Shown here: in pieces, positions 1-7,000 of the stretch
Numbering within the stretch: position 1 is the stretch's first letter
Layout: the number at the start of each line of letters is the position of its first letter
Made by a program: the position numbers and the translations under genes
NCBI GenBank assembly: GCA_025965815.1
Contig: JAOPWF010000585.1
Span: forward strand, 1 to 9,473
Source: Mycobacterium sp.
GTDB lineage: Bacteria > Actinomycetota > Actinomycetes > Mycobacteriales > Mycobacteriaceae
DNA: 9,473 nt
Direction of reading: 5' to 3'
Notes under the pieces: generated by a model
Seen by the model: only the letters and a program-made list of their open reading frames with translations
Database searches by the model: none
Told to the model about the DNA's origin: nothing

Positions 1-41
1 ATTCCGCGGCGGGGTTACCTCAGAACATCGCACTTTCCCCG

Positions 42-926
42 CTACGGCTGGAGCACGCAGCGAAAACCGATGTGGCTCATGCCGGTATCGACCATCTGCG
101 GCCGACGCGCTGCCGGCCGGTAGCGCAGGCAGTAGGCGTCGGCGCACAGAAACGAGCCGCCCTTGATGACCTTGCGGGGGACCCGGAACTGCGGTTGCTG
201 CGGGTCGTAGCTGTCGGCCGCACAGCACGGACCCTCGGCGCGATCGGGCCCGTACCAGTCGGTCGTCCACTCCCAGACATTGCCGGCCATGTCGAACAGG
301 CCGTAGCCGTTTGCCGGAAAGCCGCCGACCGGCGCGGTGCGCCCGTATCCGGGGTCCGGACGCCACGGGAATGCGCCGTGCCAGTAGTTGGCCATCCGCT
401 GCCCGGGTTGTTCCGGTTCGTCGCCCCAGGTGTAGACGGCCGAATCCAGGCCGCCGCGTGCCGCCGTCTCCCACTCGGCCTCGGTCGGCAACGAACGTCC
501 GGCCCAGGCCGCGTACGCCTCGGCGTCCTCGTACGCGACGTGCACGACGGGGTGATCCGCGCGCTTCGACACCGATGAGTGGGGCCCGGCCGGGTGGTGC
601 CAGGACGCGCCGGGTGTCCACGTCCACCAGAGGTTGATGTGCCGCAGGTTGACCGGACCGCTGGTGCGGGTGAACACCATCGACCCTGGTTGCAGGTTCT
701 CCGGCGGGGCATCGGGGTAGTCGGCGGGATTCAGCGGACGTTCCGCGACGGTGAGATATCCAGTGGCGTCAACGAATTCGCCGAACTGGGTATTTGTCAC
801 CTGATGGGTCTGCATCCAGAATCCCGCCACGCTCGCCGCGTGCGCCGGTGCTTCCTCCGGGTAGTGGACATCCGATCCCAGCGTCGCGGTCTGCTCGGGA
901 ATCCAGACCAATTCCTCGTTAGTCAC
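42..926 (-). CDS. Formylglycine-generating enzyme (sulfatase-activating), FGE/SUMF1 family
   Basis: 294 residues, GTG start. FGE converts the Cys of a sulfatase C-x-[PA]-x-R motif to formylglycine using O2. The two active-site cysteines of true FGEs are present as C261 and C266 in the SFLCADAYCLRYR segment, which corresponds to the Cys pair of human SUMF1. Other family landmarks are HPVVHV (125-130), SLPTEAEWE (145-153), GNVWEW (215-220) and the terminal GFRC (287-290). Length is usual for mycobacterial FGEs (about 300 aa). This separates it from SUMF1-fold proteins such as EgtB, which lack the Cys pair. The start overlaps the stop of the HAD remnant by 8 bases, so the gene was probably translationally coupled to it; I see no good Shine-Dalgarno. 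The sulfatase upstream is broken, so FGE would have to serve sulfatases encoded elsewhere. Family certain; present-day expression not shown. Confidence 0.93.
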   Translation of the reverse strand: MTNEELVWIPEQTATLGSDVHYPEEAPAHAASVAGFWMQTHQVTNTQFGEFVDATGYLTVAERPLNPADYPDAPPENLQPGSMVFTRTSGPVNLRHINLWWTWTPGASWHHPAGPHSSVSKRADHPVVHVAYEDAEAYAAWAGRSLPTEAEWETAARGGLDSAVYTWGDEPEQPGQRMANYWHGAFPWRPDPGYGRTAPVGGFPANGYGLFDMAGNVWEWTTDWYGPDRAEGPCCAADSYDPQQPQFRVPRKVIKGGSFLCADAYCLRYRPAARRPQMVDTGMSHIGFRCVLQP

Positions 927-1065
927 AAAAAACGCGGGTCCAGTCGTTCTTCATGCTCGCCACGGTCCAACCGGACGTCGACGCCACATCGAGCACCTGC
1001 TCCGCGCCTGCGGTGTAGTCGAATTCACGCTGGGCGTCGTCATGCAGCACCACCAACCGCAACGA
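919..1065 (-). pseudogene. C-terminal remnant of a HAD-family hydrolase (48 codons)
   Basis: In the minus frame ending at the TAA at 919-921, an uninterrupted 48-residue segment reads SLRLVVLHDDAQREFDYTAG, continues AEQVLDVAS, then has GWTVASMKNDWTRVF before the stop. From memory this is the conserved C-terminus of HAD-superfamily hydrolases that sit next to sulfatases in mycobacteria (LHDDAEREFAYTAGAEQAL... and NDWATVF). No start codon or catalytic DxD N-terminus remains. It begins abruptly at 1063-1070, where the sulfatase fragment stops in a different frame, which marks a deletion junction. The segment is well conserved, suggesting a recent deletion. The stop overlaps the FGE start by 8 bases, the ancestral operon spacing. 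I am confident it is a fragment; the HAD assignment rests on recalled family sequences. Confidence 0.75.
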
Positions 1066-1315
1066 CCGACATCAACGCCGGGCAAGCCGACCTTGCTCAG
1101 TCCGGTGCGGTACACGCTCTGGCCGGTGATGAAGGCGGCACGGCCTGCGGTACAGCTCTGCTCGCCGTAGGAGTCGGTGAAGCGCATGCCCTCGTCGGCG
1201 ATGCGGTCGATGTCGGGGTGCGGTAGCCCATCAGGCCGTCGCTGTAACAGCTCAGGCTCGTGATCCCGATGTCGTCGCCCCAGATCACCAGGATGTTTGG
1301 CTTGCCGTCCGGCAT
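1066..1315 (-). pseudogene. N-terminal remnant of a Cys-type sulfatase, frameshifted and truncated
   Basis: Starts at ATG 1315 after an AAGGGG Shine-Dalgarno. It opens [18 protein letters not shown], the sulfatase N-terminus with the metal-binding Asp pair. The frame runs to GLMGYRTP and is then lost: around 1212-1213 one base of an expected Asn codon (NIDRIADEG) is missing. The correct frame resumes as [19 protein letters not shown], carrying the formylglycine motif C-T-A-G-R (Cys at about residue 55), and continues through [17 protein letters not shown]. It ends near 1066 after about 80 codons, where HAD-like sequence begins. Mycobacterial sulfatases of this type are usually over 500 residues, so most of the gene is gone. 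Reading from the ATG runs out of frame to a stop near 1097. No functional sulfatase can be made. The motif is the substrate type of the FGE encoded downstream. Confidence 0.88.
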
Positions 1316-1324
1316 TCGAGCCCC

Positions 1325-1359
1325 TTCACGTCGATGTGCGCGCTGCTGTCCGACGTGAA
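1325..1359. promoter_or_regulatory. Perfect 9-bp inverted repeat in the leader of the sulfatase remnant
   Basis: TTCACGTCG at 1325-1333 is exactly complementary to CGACGTGAA at 1351-1359, with a 17-base spacer. It lies 10 bases upstream of the sulfatase ATG, and the proximal arm overlaps the Shine-Dalgarno (GAAGGGG read on the minus strand). It could be a repressor operator with arms 26 bp apart centre to centre, or an mRNA hairpin that hides the ribosome site. Which it is cannot be decided from sequence. Confidence 0.45.
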
Positions 1360-1415
1360 CGTTAGGCGGTCGCAACGGGTCTGGTACCCCGATGGCGGAG
1401 GTTCTCAGGCGATAC

Positions 1416-2504
1416 TTACGCGGGGGCCGGCGCCAGCGCGGCGGCGGCCTTCATTCGATCGAACAGATTCGTGTAGTAGGGCAGGCATTCGCGCATGGCT
1501 TGCTCGGTGGTGAACACCGGTTGATAGCCGAGGTCCCGCTGTGCCTTCGCGATCGAGAAGTAGTTGTCGATGAAGAGGCGTTCCACCGCAAGGGGTTCCA
1601 GCGGTGGCTGCGGCAGTCCGAACTTGAAGTGCAGCCGCTGCCACACCGACATCACCCAACGCACCAGCGCACCGGACACCCGCAAGCGCGGCCAGCGCTG
1701 GCCGCACGCCTCCACGAAGGGACGGGCGAACTCGAACATGTTGACTGGATCGCCGTCATTGATGAAATAAGCCTGTCCGGGCGCGCTTCCGCCGGGCACC
1801 AGGTGTTCGCCGGCGAGGATGAAACCGTGGATCAGGTTGTGCACGTAGGAGTTGTCCAGGCGGGAGTGCTTGCTGCCGACCAGCACCTTGACGTGACCGG
1901 CGAGCACCGACTCGAACAGCTTGCGGAACATCGTCTGATCGCCGCGGCCCCAGATGCCGCTCGGGCGAATAGCGCACGTCAGCATGTCGCCGACGCCGTT
2001 CTGCGACAACACGAACTGTTCGGCGACCACCTTGGTCTCGGTGTAGAGGTCGTTGAATCTGGTGGTGTACGGCAGCGTCTCGTCACCGCCGGCGATGCGC
2101 TGCCCGCCCATCACCACGCTGTTGGACGCGGTGTAGACGAACCGCCTGACGCCCGCGACCTGCGCGGCGTGCACCAGGTTCTCGGTGCCGCCGACGTTCA
2201 CCGCGAAGCTGCGCTGCCGGTACTCCTCGGTGACCGACGCGCCGCCCATCAGGTCGATGATCGCCGCGGTATGGATGACGGTGTCGATTCCTTCAACGGC
2301 GGCGGCCACGGTGTCCTTGTCGCAGATGTCGCCTTCGATCACCTCGAGCCGGGCGTGGGCCGGGAGCGGTGACGGCGCGCGGTCGAAGGAGCGGACGGCG
2401 TGTCCGCGGTCGAGAAGCTCGGTCACCAGGTTGGCTCCGACAAATCCGGAGCCCCCGGTGACCAGGACACGGCCAAGATCAGTCGTAAACGATGCATCAC
2501 CCAT
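1416..2504 (-). CDS. 3-beta-hydroxysteroid dehydrogenase / cholesterol dehydrogenase (Rv1106c-like)
   Basis: 362 residues, extended short-chain dehydrogenase. It oxidises the 3-beta-hydroxyl of cholesterol and related sterols with NAD(P)+, and the product isomerises to cholest-4-en-3-one, the first step of sterol catabolism. The Rossmann motif TGGSGFVG is at 16-23, an acidic residue closes strand beta-2 (D41, favouring NAD+), and the catalytic Tyr-x3-Lys is Y154-TET-K158 with Ser candidates at 127/129. Other matches to the mycobacterial enzyme recalled from memory include [20 protein letters not shown] and [10 protein letters not shown]. The C-terminus ends in an Ala/Pro tail. The ATG at 2504 is chosen because a leaderless promoter places transcription start there and there is no Shine-Dalgarno. 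The gene lies 38 bp downstream of xseB on the same strand but has its own KstR-type operator, so it can be controlled separately. Family very sure; exact sterol preference inferred. Confidence 0.93.
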   Translation of the reverse strand: MGDASFTTDLGRVLVTGGSGFVGANLVTELLDRGHAVRSFDRAPSPLPAHARLEVIEGDICDKDTVAAAVEGIDTVIHTAAIIDLMGGASVTEEYRQRSFAVNVGGTENLVHAAQVAGVRRFVYTASNSVVMGGQRIAGGDETLPYTTRFNDLYTETKVVAEQFVLSQNGVGDMLTCAIRPSGIWGRGDQTMFRKLFESVLAGHVKVLVGSKHSRLDNSYVHNLIHGFILAGEHLVPGGSAPGQAYFINDGDPVNMFEFARPFVEACGQRWPRLRVSGALVRWVMSVWQRLHFKFGLPQPPLEPLAVERLFIDNYFSIAKAQRDLGYQPVFTTEQAMRECLPYYTNLFDRMKAAAALAPAPA

Positions 2505-2515
2505 CTGGTGAGCAT

Positions 2516-2535
2516 AACTGAAACGTGTTCCAGTT
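2516..2535. promoter_or_regulatory. KstR operator over a leaderless promoter of the 3-beta-HSD gene
   Basis: Read on the minus strand this is AACTGGAACACGTTTCAGTT, a quasi-palindrome. Its core at 2519-2532 fits the published KstR consensus TnnAACnnGTTnnA at every fixed position. From memory, the M. smegmatis MSMEG_5228 operator bound by KstR is nearly identical and its transcript starts at the ATG. Here a -10-like TATGCT lies just after the palindrome, about 7 bases before the ATG at 2504, the same leaderless geometry. KstR is a TetR-family repressor released by cholesterol-derived CoA thioesters, so the gene should be induced during sterol growth. Confidence 0.85.
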
Positions 2536-2542
2536 TCGAAAA

Positions 2543-2779
2543 CTATTCGGGAAATCGGTTCCCCGGTGAGCCGTCCTCGTCCTCGCCGGAGGTCAGCGCA
2601 TCCTCGACCCGCTTGCGGGCACCGGCTAAGTGCTCTTCACACCGTCGTGCCAGCTCCTCGCCTCTTTCCCACAACTTCAGCGACGCATCAAGGGTGAGTC
2701 CGCCCTGCTCCAGCGCGCGTACGACCTCGATCAGCTCGTCGCGCGCTTCTTCGTACCCCAACCGACTAATGGGCTTCAT
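2543..2779 (-). CDS. xseB: Exodeoxyribonuclease VII small subunit
   Basis: 78 residues, about the usual length for XseB. The small subunit binds along the helical arm of XseA to form the nuclease that degrades single-stranded DNA to oligonucleotides in repair and recombination. The sequence shows the family core: [21 protein letters not shown] (9-29) as helix 1, then [22 protein letters not shown] (30-51) as helix 2, followed by an acidic, probably disordered tail. Its ATG overlaps the xseA stop by 4 bases (ATGA), so the two are translationally coupled and made in step. Confidence 0.95.
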   Translation of the reverse strand: MKPISRLGYEEARDELIEVVRALEQGGLTLDASLKLWERGEELARRCEEHLAGARKRVEDALTSGEDEDGSPGNRFPE

Positions 2780-4044
2780 TCTCCCCGCTCCTCACCGGTC
2801 TCTGCGCCCGAGCTGACCGCGCCGACGGCCCCGTCGGAGACCCGGATCCGAATCGGCGTCCCGGCCGGCGCGTCGTGCACCGAGCGCAGCACCGCCGGGG
2901 TGCCGGAGTCGGGAATCGTCTGCACCACCGCGTAACCGCGCGCCAGCGTCGCCGCGGGTCCCAGCGCCGCCAGCCGCGCCGCCAGATGCTCGACACGGTC
3001 GGCCTCAGCCGACACCAGGCGGCTGATGTCGCGTCGCACGGCGGTCCGCGCCCGGTGGATCTCGTCCGACCGCGCCCTCAGCGCCTGCAACGGCCCGGCC
3101 AGCACCGGACGGCTGCGCAGCTGCGTCACCAGGTGTTCCTCGCGGTGAACCCAGTTTCGCAACGCGCGGGCGCTGCGCCGACGCAGGTCGACGACCAGCG
3201 CCCGCTCGGCCGCGGCGTCCGGCACCAGCCGCTTCGCTGCATCGGTGGGGGTGGCCGCCCGCAGGTCGGCGACGAGGTCACACACCGGGTTGTCCGGTTC
3301 GTGGCCGACGGCGCTGATCACCGGGGTGGTACATGCCGCAATGGCCCGGCACAGCGTTTCGTCCGAGAACGGCAGCAGGTCCTCCACGCTGCCGCCGCCA
3401 CGCGCGACGACGATGACGTCGACGTCCGGATCGGCGTCCAGCTCGCGCAGCGCCTCGACGATCTGTGCGACGGCGTTGGGGCCCTGCACGGCGGTGTTGC
3501 GCACCGCGAAGCGCACCGCCGGCCAGCGTCCGCCGGCCACCGTCATCACGTCGCGCTCGGCGGCGCTGGCGCGTCCGGTGATCAGTCCGACGGTGCCGGG
3601 CAGGAACGGAATGGGACGTTTGAGCCGTGCGTCGAACAGGCCCTCGGCGGCCAGCAGCCGGCGCATCCGTTCGATGCGGGCCAGCAGCTCGCCGACGCCG
3701 ACTGCGCGAATCTCGCTGACGCGCAGGGAGAACGAGCCGCGGCCGGTGAAGAAGTTCGGTTTGCCGTGCACGATGACCTGCGTGCCCTCGGACAGTTTGA
3801 CCGGGGCGTTGCGGACCAGGTCCCGGGGGCAGGTGATCGACAGGGACATGTCGGCGGCCGGATCGCGCAGCACCATGAACACCGTCTTGGAGTCGGGACG
3901 CACCTTGACTTCGGTCAGCTGTCCCTCGACCCACACCATGCCGAGCTTGTCGATCCATCCGGCGACCCGCACGGCCACGGCGCGCACCGGCCAGGGGTTC
4001 TCCGCGGAGTTCGGCGCTGCCGCGGAGCTCGCCTGGCTGCTCAC
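2776..4044 (-). CDS. xseA: Exodeoxyribonuclease VII large subunit
   Basis: 422 residues, GTG start, close to usual XseA length. This is the catalytic subunit of exonuclease VII, which cuts single-stranded DNA from either end. An N-terminal OB-fold domain (about 15-113) is followed by the catalytic domain, with the hallmark segments [16 protein letters not shown] (214-229) and [18 protein letters not shown] (244-261; H248 and D251), then ATPTDAA (264-270). Residues about 275-380 form the Arg/Leu-rich coiled arm that binds XseB, and the end (LARGYAVV onward) is the usual C-terminal segment. The start is chosen because it sits 7 bases after the stop of the preceding gene, and family proteins begin shortly before the NPWPV(R) segment. 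No clear Shine-Dalgarno; coupled translation is likely. Confidence 0.96.
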   Translation of the reverse strand: MSSQASSAAAPNSAENPWPVRAVAVRVAGWIDKLGMVWVEGQLTEVKVRPDSKTVFMVLRDPAADMSLSITCPRDLVRNAPVKLSEGTQVIVHGKPNFFTGRGSFSLRVSEIRAVGVGELLARIERMRRLLAAEGLFDARLKRPIPFLPGTVGLITGRASAAERDVMTVAGGRWPAVRFAVRNTAVQGPNAVAQIVEALRELDADPDVDVIVVARGGGSVEDLLPFSDETLCRAIAACTTPVISAVGHEPDNPVCDLVADLRAATPTDAAKRLVPDAAAERALVVDLRRRSARALRNWVHREEHLVTQLRSRPVLAGPLQALRARSDEIHRARTAVRRDISRLVSAEADRVEHLAARLAALGPAATLARGYAVVQTIPDSGTPAVLRSVHDAPAGTPIRIRVSDGAVGAVSSGAETGEERGE

Positions 4045-4051
4045 GGAGCGG

Positions 4052-4678
4052 TCACTTGGCCGTCGCGCGGGTGATCCTGTTGGCGAGCAGGGTCTGGAAC
4101 GGTGCGCGGGCCTTGGTAGCGACCTCGTAGGACAGCAGCGCCTCGAGGTCCGCGACGCTCAGCGACTGCAGCCGGGCGCGCACCTGGGCCAGTGTCAGTG
4201 CCTCGTAGTCCAGCTCAACGACGATGCGGGGCGGGTCGGCCTGCGCCAGCATCGACTCCTCCGCGGGCGGCTTCGACGCCGTTGTGGCCGGCGCCTTATT
4301 GGCGGGCTTCTTCGCCGCGCTGATGGGCGTGACGTCCAGATCGCCACCGCCCGTGTACAGCGCGAAACGGCCCTCGGTCAGCCGTTCACCGTCGATAGTC
4401 GTTCGCTCTTCGGGCGCCGGTATCTCGTCGCCCAGGTCCTCGTCGAAGGTGGCCCACGCGGCCTGCTCGTCCTTGGGCGGGAAGAGCGACTCCAGCGTCT
4501 CGTCGCCCTTGATGACGAGTTCGGCGAGGTTCTGCTGCATGCGCATGACGATGTGCGCCGCCGTGCTAACCACGGTCATGGGATACATGAGGATGGTTTG
4601 CGGCAGTTTCCGGGTTTCCTCGATCGCGATCACCGCCGCGCCGACCAGCAGACGGACGCCATATGGTGCAGTTGCCAT
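4052..4678 (-). CDS. Lipid droplet-associated protein (Rv1109c-like)
   Basis: 208 residues. It resembles the mycobacterial Rv1109c family, annotated as lipid droplet-associated from homology; its molecular role is not established. Residues 7-20 ([14 protein letters not shown]) and 25-46 ([22 protein letters not shown]) are hydrophobic or amphipathic helices that could lie on a lipid surface. They are followed by [22 protein letters not shown], a low-complexity Ala/Lys/Pro linker (about 121-142) and a C-terminal helical module ([20 protein letters not shown], then [12 protein letters not shown]) that looks like a small recognition or docking domain. It is the first gene of the run with xseA and xseB, although its link to DNA repair is unexplained. 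Upstream, TTGACA (minus strand, 4713-4708) is a consensus -35 but I find no convincing -10. A GGCAGG element about 9 bases before the ATG may be the ribosome site. Confidence 0.75.
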   Translation of the reverse strand: MATAPYGVRLLVGAAVIAIEETRKLPQTILMYPMTVVSTAAHIVMRMQQNLAELVIKGDETLESLFPPKDEQAAWATFDEDLGDEIPAPEERTTIDGERLTEGRFALYTGGGDLDVTPISAAKKPANKAPATTASKPPAEESMLAQADPPRIVVELDYEALTLAQVRARLQSLSVADLEALLSYEVATKARAPFQTLLANRITRATAK

Positions 4679-4729
4679 ACGTTCAAGCCTGCCTTAAGCG
4701 CGGGTCTTGTCAAAGCAGGCACGCTCCAC

Positions 4730-4767
4730 TTGGCCCTGGTGTGTCCCTGAGCCGTACCCTTAGTGCC
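4730..4767 (+). promoter_or_regulatory. Probable leaderless promoter of ispH
   Basis: A -10 element TACCCT at 4755-4760 (TAnnnT) is followed by exactly 7 bases and then the ATG at 4768, so transcription should start at or next to the start codon. A weak -35-like TTGGCC sits at 4730-4735, 19 bases away. There is no Shine-Dalgarno before the ATG. The 89-bp gap 4679-4767 also has to hold the divergent promoter of the lipid-droplet/xse operon. Confidence 0.55.
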
Positions 4768-5769
4768 ATGCCGCCCACGATAAACATGGGGATCCCGGGT
4801 GCCAGCAGCTCGGTCGCCAACCCCGTCGCCGGTAAGCGTGTGCTGCTGGCCGAGCCGCGCGGTTACTGCGCCGGTGTCGACCGCGCCGTCGAGACCGTGG
4901 AACGCGCGCTCGAGAAGCACGGAGCCCCGGTGTACGTGCGGCACGAGATCGTGCACAACCGGCACGTGGTCGACACCCTGGCCAAGGCCGGCGCGATCTT
5001 CGTCGACGAGACCGACGAGGTGCCCGAGGGCTCCATCGTGGTGTTCTCCGCCCATGGTGTCGCGCCGACAGTGCACACGGACGCCGCCGAGCGCGATCTT
5101 CAGGTCATCGACGCCACCTGCCCGCTGGTCACCAAGGTGCACAACGAGGCCAAACGGTTCGCCCGCGACGACTACGACATCCTCCTGATCGGCCACGAGG
5201 GCCACGAAGAGGTCGTCGGTACCGCGGGTGAGGCGCCCGACCACGTACAGCTGGTGGACGGCCCCGGCGCGGTCGACTCGGTCACCGTGCGCGACGTAGA
5301 CAAGGTCATCTGGCTGTCGCAGACCACGCTGTCCGTCGATGAAACGATGGAAACCGTGCAGCGGCTGCGTGAGCGCTTCCCGAAGCTGCAGGATCCGCCC
5401 AGCGACGACATCTGCTACGCGACCCAGAACCGGCAGGTCGCGGTGAAGGCCATGGCGCCGGAGTGCGAGCTGGTGATCGTGGTGGGGTCGCGCAACTCGT
5501 CGAACTCGGTGCGGCTGGTCGAGGTGGCACTGGGCGCAGGCTCCGACGCGTCCTACCTGGTCGACTACGCCAACGACGTCGACCCGGCGTGGCTACAGGG
5601 TGTCACCACCGTCGGCGTCACGTCCGGTGCCTCTGTGCCTGAAGTTCTGGTGCGTGGTGTCCTGGAACGGCTGGCCGAGCTCGGCTACGAGATGGTGCAG
5701 CCGGTGACGACGGCCAACGAGACGCTGGTGTTCGCACTGCCCAGGGAGATCCGCCCCGCCCGGCGATGA
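4768..5769 (+). CDS. ispH: 4-hydroxy-3-methylbut-2-enyl diphosphate reductase (IspH/LytB)
   Basis: 333 residues, very like the M. tuberculosis Rv1110 protein (lytB2) recalled from memory. It catalyses the last step of the MEP pathway, reducing HMBPP to IPP and DMAPP with a [4Fe-4S] cluster; these feed polyprenyl carriers and menaquinone. The cluster cysteines are C34 (RGYCAGV), C118 (ATCPLV) and C216 ([11 protein letters not shown]). Substrate-binding residues are H63 (EIVHN), H96 (FSAHGV), H146 and E148 ([12 protein letters not shown]), plus VGSRNSSNS (239-247) and TSGAS (285-289). The ATG at 4768 is chosen over an in-frame ATG at 4663 because homologues begin MxPTxxMGIPGAS and because of the -10 element 7 bases upstream; the longer form would also overlap the divergent gene's start. 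It converges on the DUF6542 gene with a 20-bp gap and no clear terminator. Confidence 0.96.
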   Translation: MPPTINMGIPGASSSVANPVAGKRVLLAEPRGYCAGVDRAVETVERALEKHGAPVYVRHEIVHNRHVVDTLAKAGAIFVDETDEVPEGSIVVFSAHGVAPTVHTDAAERDLQVIDATCPLVTKVHNEAKRFARDDYDILLIGHEGHEEVVGTAGEAPDHVQLVDGPGAVDSVTVRDVDKVIWLSQTTLSVDETMETVQRLRERFPKLQDPPSDDICYATQNRQVAVKAMAPECELVIVVGSRNSSNSVRLVEVALGAGSDASYLVDYANDVDPAWLQGVTTVGVTSGASVPEVLVRGVLERLAELGYEMVQPVTTANETLVFALPREIRPARR

Positions 5770-5789
5770 GTGTCGGCCGCAGCGAGGCG

Positions 5790-6917
5790 TCAGATGTCGT
5801 ATTCCCAGGTCTCGGCTTCCCGATGGCGAGGGGGGCGTCGCCTGCGGTACTCCTCGCGGGTAGCGTCCTCCTCGGAGCCCCGATAGCGCACCCGCGAAAT
5901 GGGATGGTGCGTGCCGTTGCTGCCATTGGTCGACTGCCGAGACCGCTGCTGAGGCGGCTCGTAGGGCTCGAAGTCGTCGATGCGCCGTCGGCGCCGTTCC
6001 GGGCGTTCCGACCGCTCAGAGCGCTCATACAGGTTACGGCGCCCGGCCTCGCGGGGAGGAAGCCGGCTGCCGGGTTCGCGCGGTTCGCGGTTCTCGCGTG
6101 GTTCGCGGGGCGTTGTCCGGGGCCGTCGTCGCGGCTCGGAACGAAGTTCGGACGGCAGATCGGAAGCCCGCGTGCGTGGTCGACGGGGACGCTCGGTGAC
6201 GGGTTCGATGATCTCGGTCTCCGGCGGCCGGACGTGCCGTGACCGGGAGGGTTCGGCCCGCTTGCCCGTGCGCGCCGCTCTCGCAGTGCTCGCCTCGGAA
6301 CGTCCGGCTCTTGCGGGCCGGTCGATCGAATGCTTGCGACGCGGTTCGTCCGCCACCTCTTCGTCGTCCTCGTCGGCGGGCTCGCGCGAGAACAGCGCGG
6401 AGACCTTCGCGGTGGCCGCCGCGAACCGGCCGGCGACTTCGGGGGGCTTGTCGTCCGCTGCGGCCTTGGCGGCGGATCCCCGTCGCGTCATGCCCATGTA
6501 CCAGCGGGCCATCCCGATCAGCAGCACCCCGGCCGACGTGAACAGCATCAGCGGGAACCGCTCGATCAGCGGGTAACCGCAGTTGATCAATGTGTCCTTG
6601 ATACCGGTGAATGACGCGCCGTGGAACAGCCAGTACGCGCCGGGCACGCTTACGAACAAGAGGAGCGGCGGCTGGATGACCGCGGTGAAAATCCCCGACT
6701 GACGCACCGCCAGCACCGCGGCAACGCAGCCCACGACATAGGCCGCCGCGAAGACCCCGGTCAGTTCCTTGCCACCGGAGCCCGCGTCGTACGCGAACCC
6801 CGCAGCCGCGGTCGTGGCCGCGATGAGGACAGCAGCCCACCACGGCACACCCGGAACATTGGGGTGTACCGAGCGGTGATCAGCAGTCACGGCTGACCTC
6901 GCCCGCTGTCCCGACAC
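5790..6917 (-). CDS. DUF6542 membrane protein with long basic C-terminal tail (Rv1111c-like)
   Basis: 375 residues, function unknown. The N-terminal third is membrane-embedded: hydrophobic segments at about 24-44, 52-71, 76-98 and 121-140. The remaining 230 residues are cytoplasmic-looking and very unusual. An acidic patch (EPADEDDEEVADEPRR) is followed by dense Arg/Pro/Glu sequence with short repeats (EPREN-REPREP, ERSERSERPERRRRR), almost certainly disordered and strongly basic, ending WEYDI. Such a tail could bind nucleic acid, acidic lipid or a partner, but nothing proves this. The GTG at 6917 has a TACGGT -10-like element 6 bases upstream (leaderless geometry). An alternative GTG at 6890 has a GAGG ribosome site and would remove nine residues; I cannot settle this. 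Divergent from ychF. Confidence 0.82.
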   Translation of the reverse strand: MSGQRARSAVTADHRSVHPNVPGVPWWAAVLIAATTAAAGFAYDAGSGGKELTGVFAAAYVVGCVAAVLAVRQSGIFTAVIQPPLLLFVSVPGAYWLFHGASFTGIKDTLINCGYPLIERFPLMLFTSAGVLLIGMARWYMGMTRRGSAAKAAADDKPPEVAGRFAAATAKVSALFSREPADEDDEEVADEPRRKHSIDRPARAGRSEASTARAARTGKRAEPSRSRHVRPPETEIIEPVTERPRRPRTRASDLPSELRSEPRRRPRTTPREPRENREPREPGSRLPPREAGRRNLYERSERSERPERRRRRIDDFEPYEPPQQRSRQSTNGSNGTHHPISRVRYRGSEEDATREEYRRRRPPRHREAETWEYDI

Positions 6918-6985
6918 AGGTAGACCGTACCGGTTGCAGCTGTATCTCGGCTGGCAGCGCGGCCCGGCTAGCGCGTCGCTTTCCG

Positions 6986-7000
6986 TAGACTCTGGACCCT
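6986..7000 (+). promoter_or_regulatory. Probable -10 element of ychF
   Basis: TAGACT at 6986-6991 fits TAnnnT and is followed by 9 bases to the GTG at 7001, implying a leaderless or near-leaderless transcript. No Shine-Dalgarno is visible. The -35 region is not recognisable. The 83-bp gap 6918-7000 serves ychF and the divergent DUF6542 gene. Confidence 0.5.

Noticed and set aside
9..42. 6-bp inverted repeat GCGGGG/CCCCGC just after the FGE stop
   Set aside because: Arms are short and 22 bases apart, with no U tract; too weak to call a terminator.
1392..2372. 326-codon plus-strand frame opposite the 3-beta-HSD gene
   Set aside because: Shadow of a well-supported dehydrogenase gene; no recognisable domain.
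4687..4720. GCCTGC/GCAGGC inverted repeat in the divergent promoter region
   Set aside because: Only 6 bp with a 22-base spacer; expected by chance in this base composition.
2875..4750. Long open frames on the plus strand opposite xseA and the lipid-droplet gene (about 400 and 500 codons)
   Set aside because: They are antisense to genes with clear family motifs, have Arg/Gly/His-rich compositions typical of high-G+C shadow frames, and match no family I know.
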